From the NCBI GenBank assembly GCA_964599375.1, contig CAZREW010000011.1:37122-101121 (forward strand): DNA of 64,000 nt, read 5' to 3'. The position numbers and the translations under genes are program-made. Within the stretch, counting starts at the first letter, position 1; each line of letters starts with the position of its first letter. This document shows positions 63,960 to 64,000 of the stretch, piece after piece. Below the pieces are notes generated by a model, which ran no database searches, was not told the origin of the DNA, and saw nothing but the letters and a program-made list of their open reading frames with translations. Source of the stretch: JAUWCL01 sp964599375. Lineage in GTDB: Bacteria > Krumholzibacteriota > Krumholzibacteriia > Krumholzibacteriales > Krumholzibacteriaceae.

Positions 63960-64000
63960 ATTCGTCAAGGTCCTTTTTTATCGCTTCCCGGCCTTTCGGA

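Overview
This 64-kb window comes from a moderately GC-rich, Gram-negative-type (diderm) bacterium. That follows from an outer-membrane patatin with a C-terminal barrel, TolC and RND pumps, many lipoproteins with clear lipoboxes, and a gingipain-like protease with a C-terminal sorting domain of the 'PNPFNP' type. This mix, with the DUF3078 barrel, heavy use of AGG (Arg) and ATA (Ile) codons in GC-rich DNA, and many uncharacterised lipoproteins, fits a candidate phylum near the FCB group (for example Krumholzibacteriota, Eisenbacteria, Latescibacterota or Gemmatimonadota). The placement is inferred from family content, not from a phylogeny. I see no rRNA, tRNA, CRISPR array, insertion sequence or prophage.

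Layout. 1-7.4 kb: an RND permease cut by the window edge, then a 1580-residue protein joining a complete RND permease to extra membrane helices and an ABC ATPase, then an ABC-2-type permease, all overlapping. 7.4-9.6 kb: a secreted patatin-barrel protein of the PlpD (type Vd) kind. 9.7-12.2 kb: small envelope proteins and a lipoprotein. 12.3-15.5 kb: an inositol module (inositol monophosphatase, LysR regulator, divergent inositol-3-phosphate synthase). 15.5-18.1 kb: TrkA-C protein, DegP-type protease, acylphosphatase. 18.4-22 kb: gingipain-like C25 protease. 22-26.1 kb: a tightly packed operon of rhomboid protease, patatin, amino-acid permease fused to a PTS EIIA domain, and beta-carbonic anhydrase. 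26.1-28.7 kb: YitT, a flavin-type split-barrel protein and a CBM9-like lipoprotein. 28.9-31.7 kb: GH99 lipoprotein, EamA exporter and a His-rich metal transporter.

31.9-33.4 kb: a PadR-controlled mini-operon with a short, apparently partnerless ExbB/TolQ-like channel. 33.5-39.4 kb: DUF3078 barrel, saccharopine-dehydrogenase-like enzyme, ferredoxin, DUF2891, PNPOx, DUF169 and cupin proteins. 39.5-43.9 kb: ZIP metal transporter, membrane proteins, a lipoprotein-type prolyl aminopeptidase, a GNAT, a 42-residue membrane microprotein and a DUF4203 protein. 44-47 kb: YihY/BrkB protein, SDR oxidoreductase and signal peptidase I. 47-54.7 kb: uncharacterised lipoproteins, RDD, GNAT, barrel and small membrane proteins, and a tautomerase. 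54.8-60.4 kb: a TolC/adaptor/RND tripartite pump operon. 60.8-64 kb: catalase-peroxidase KatG and a VapBC toxin-antitoxin pair.

Most genes make, modify or pump across the envelope. Many neighbours share ATGA or GTGA start-stop overlaps, so operons are easy to define. The most unusual items are the RND-ABC fusion, whose ABC domain seems to be split by membrane helices; a promoter-to-terminator unit without a gene at 53.53-53.78 kb (candidate small RNA); the permease-EIIA/carbonic anhydrase operon; and the PadR/ExbB-like mini-operon.
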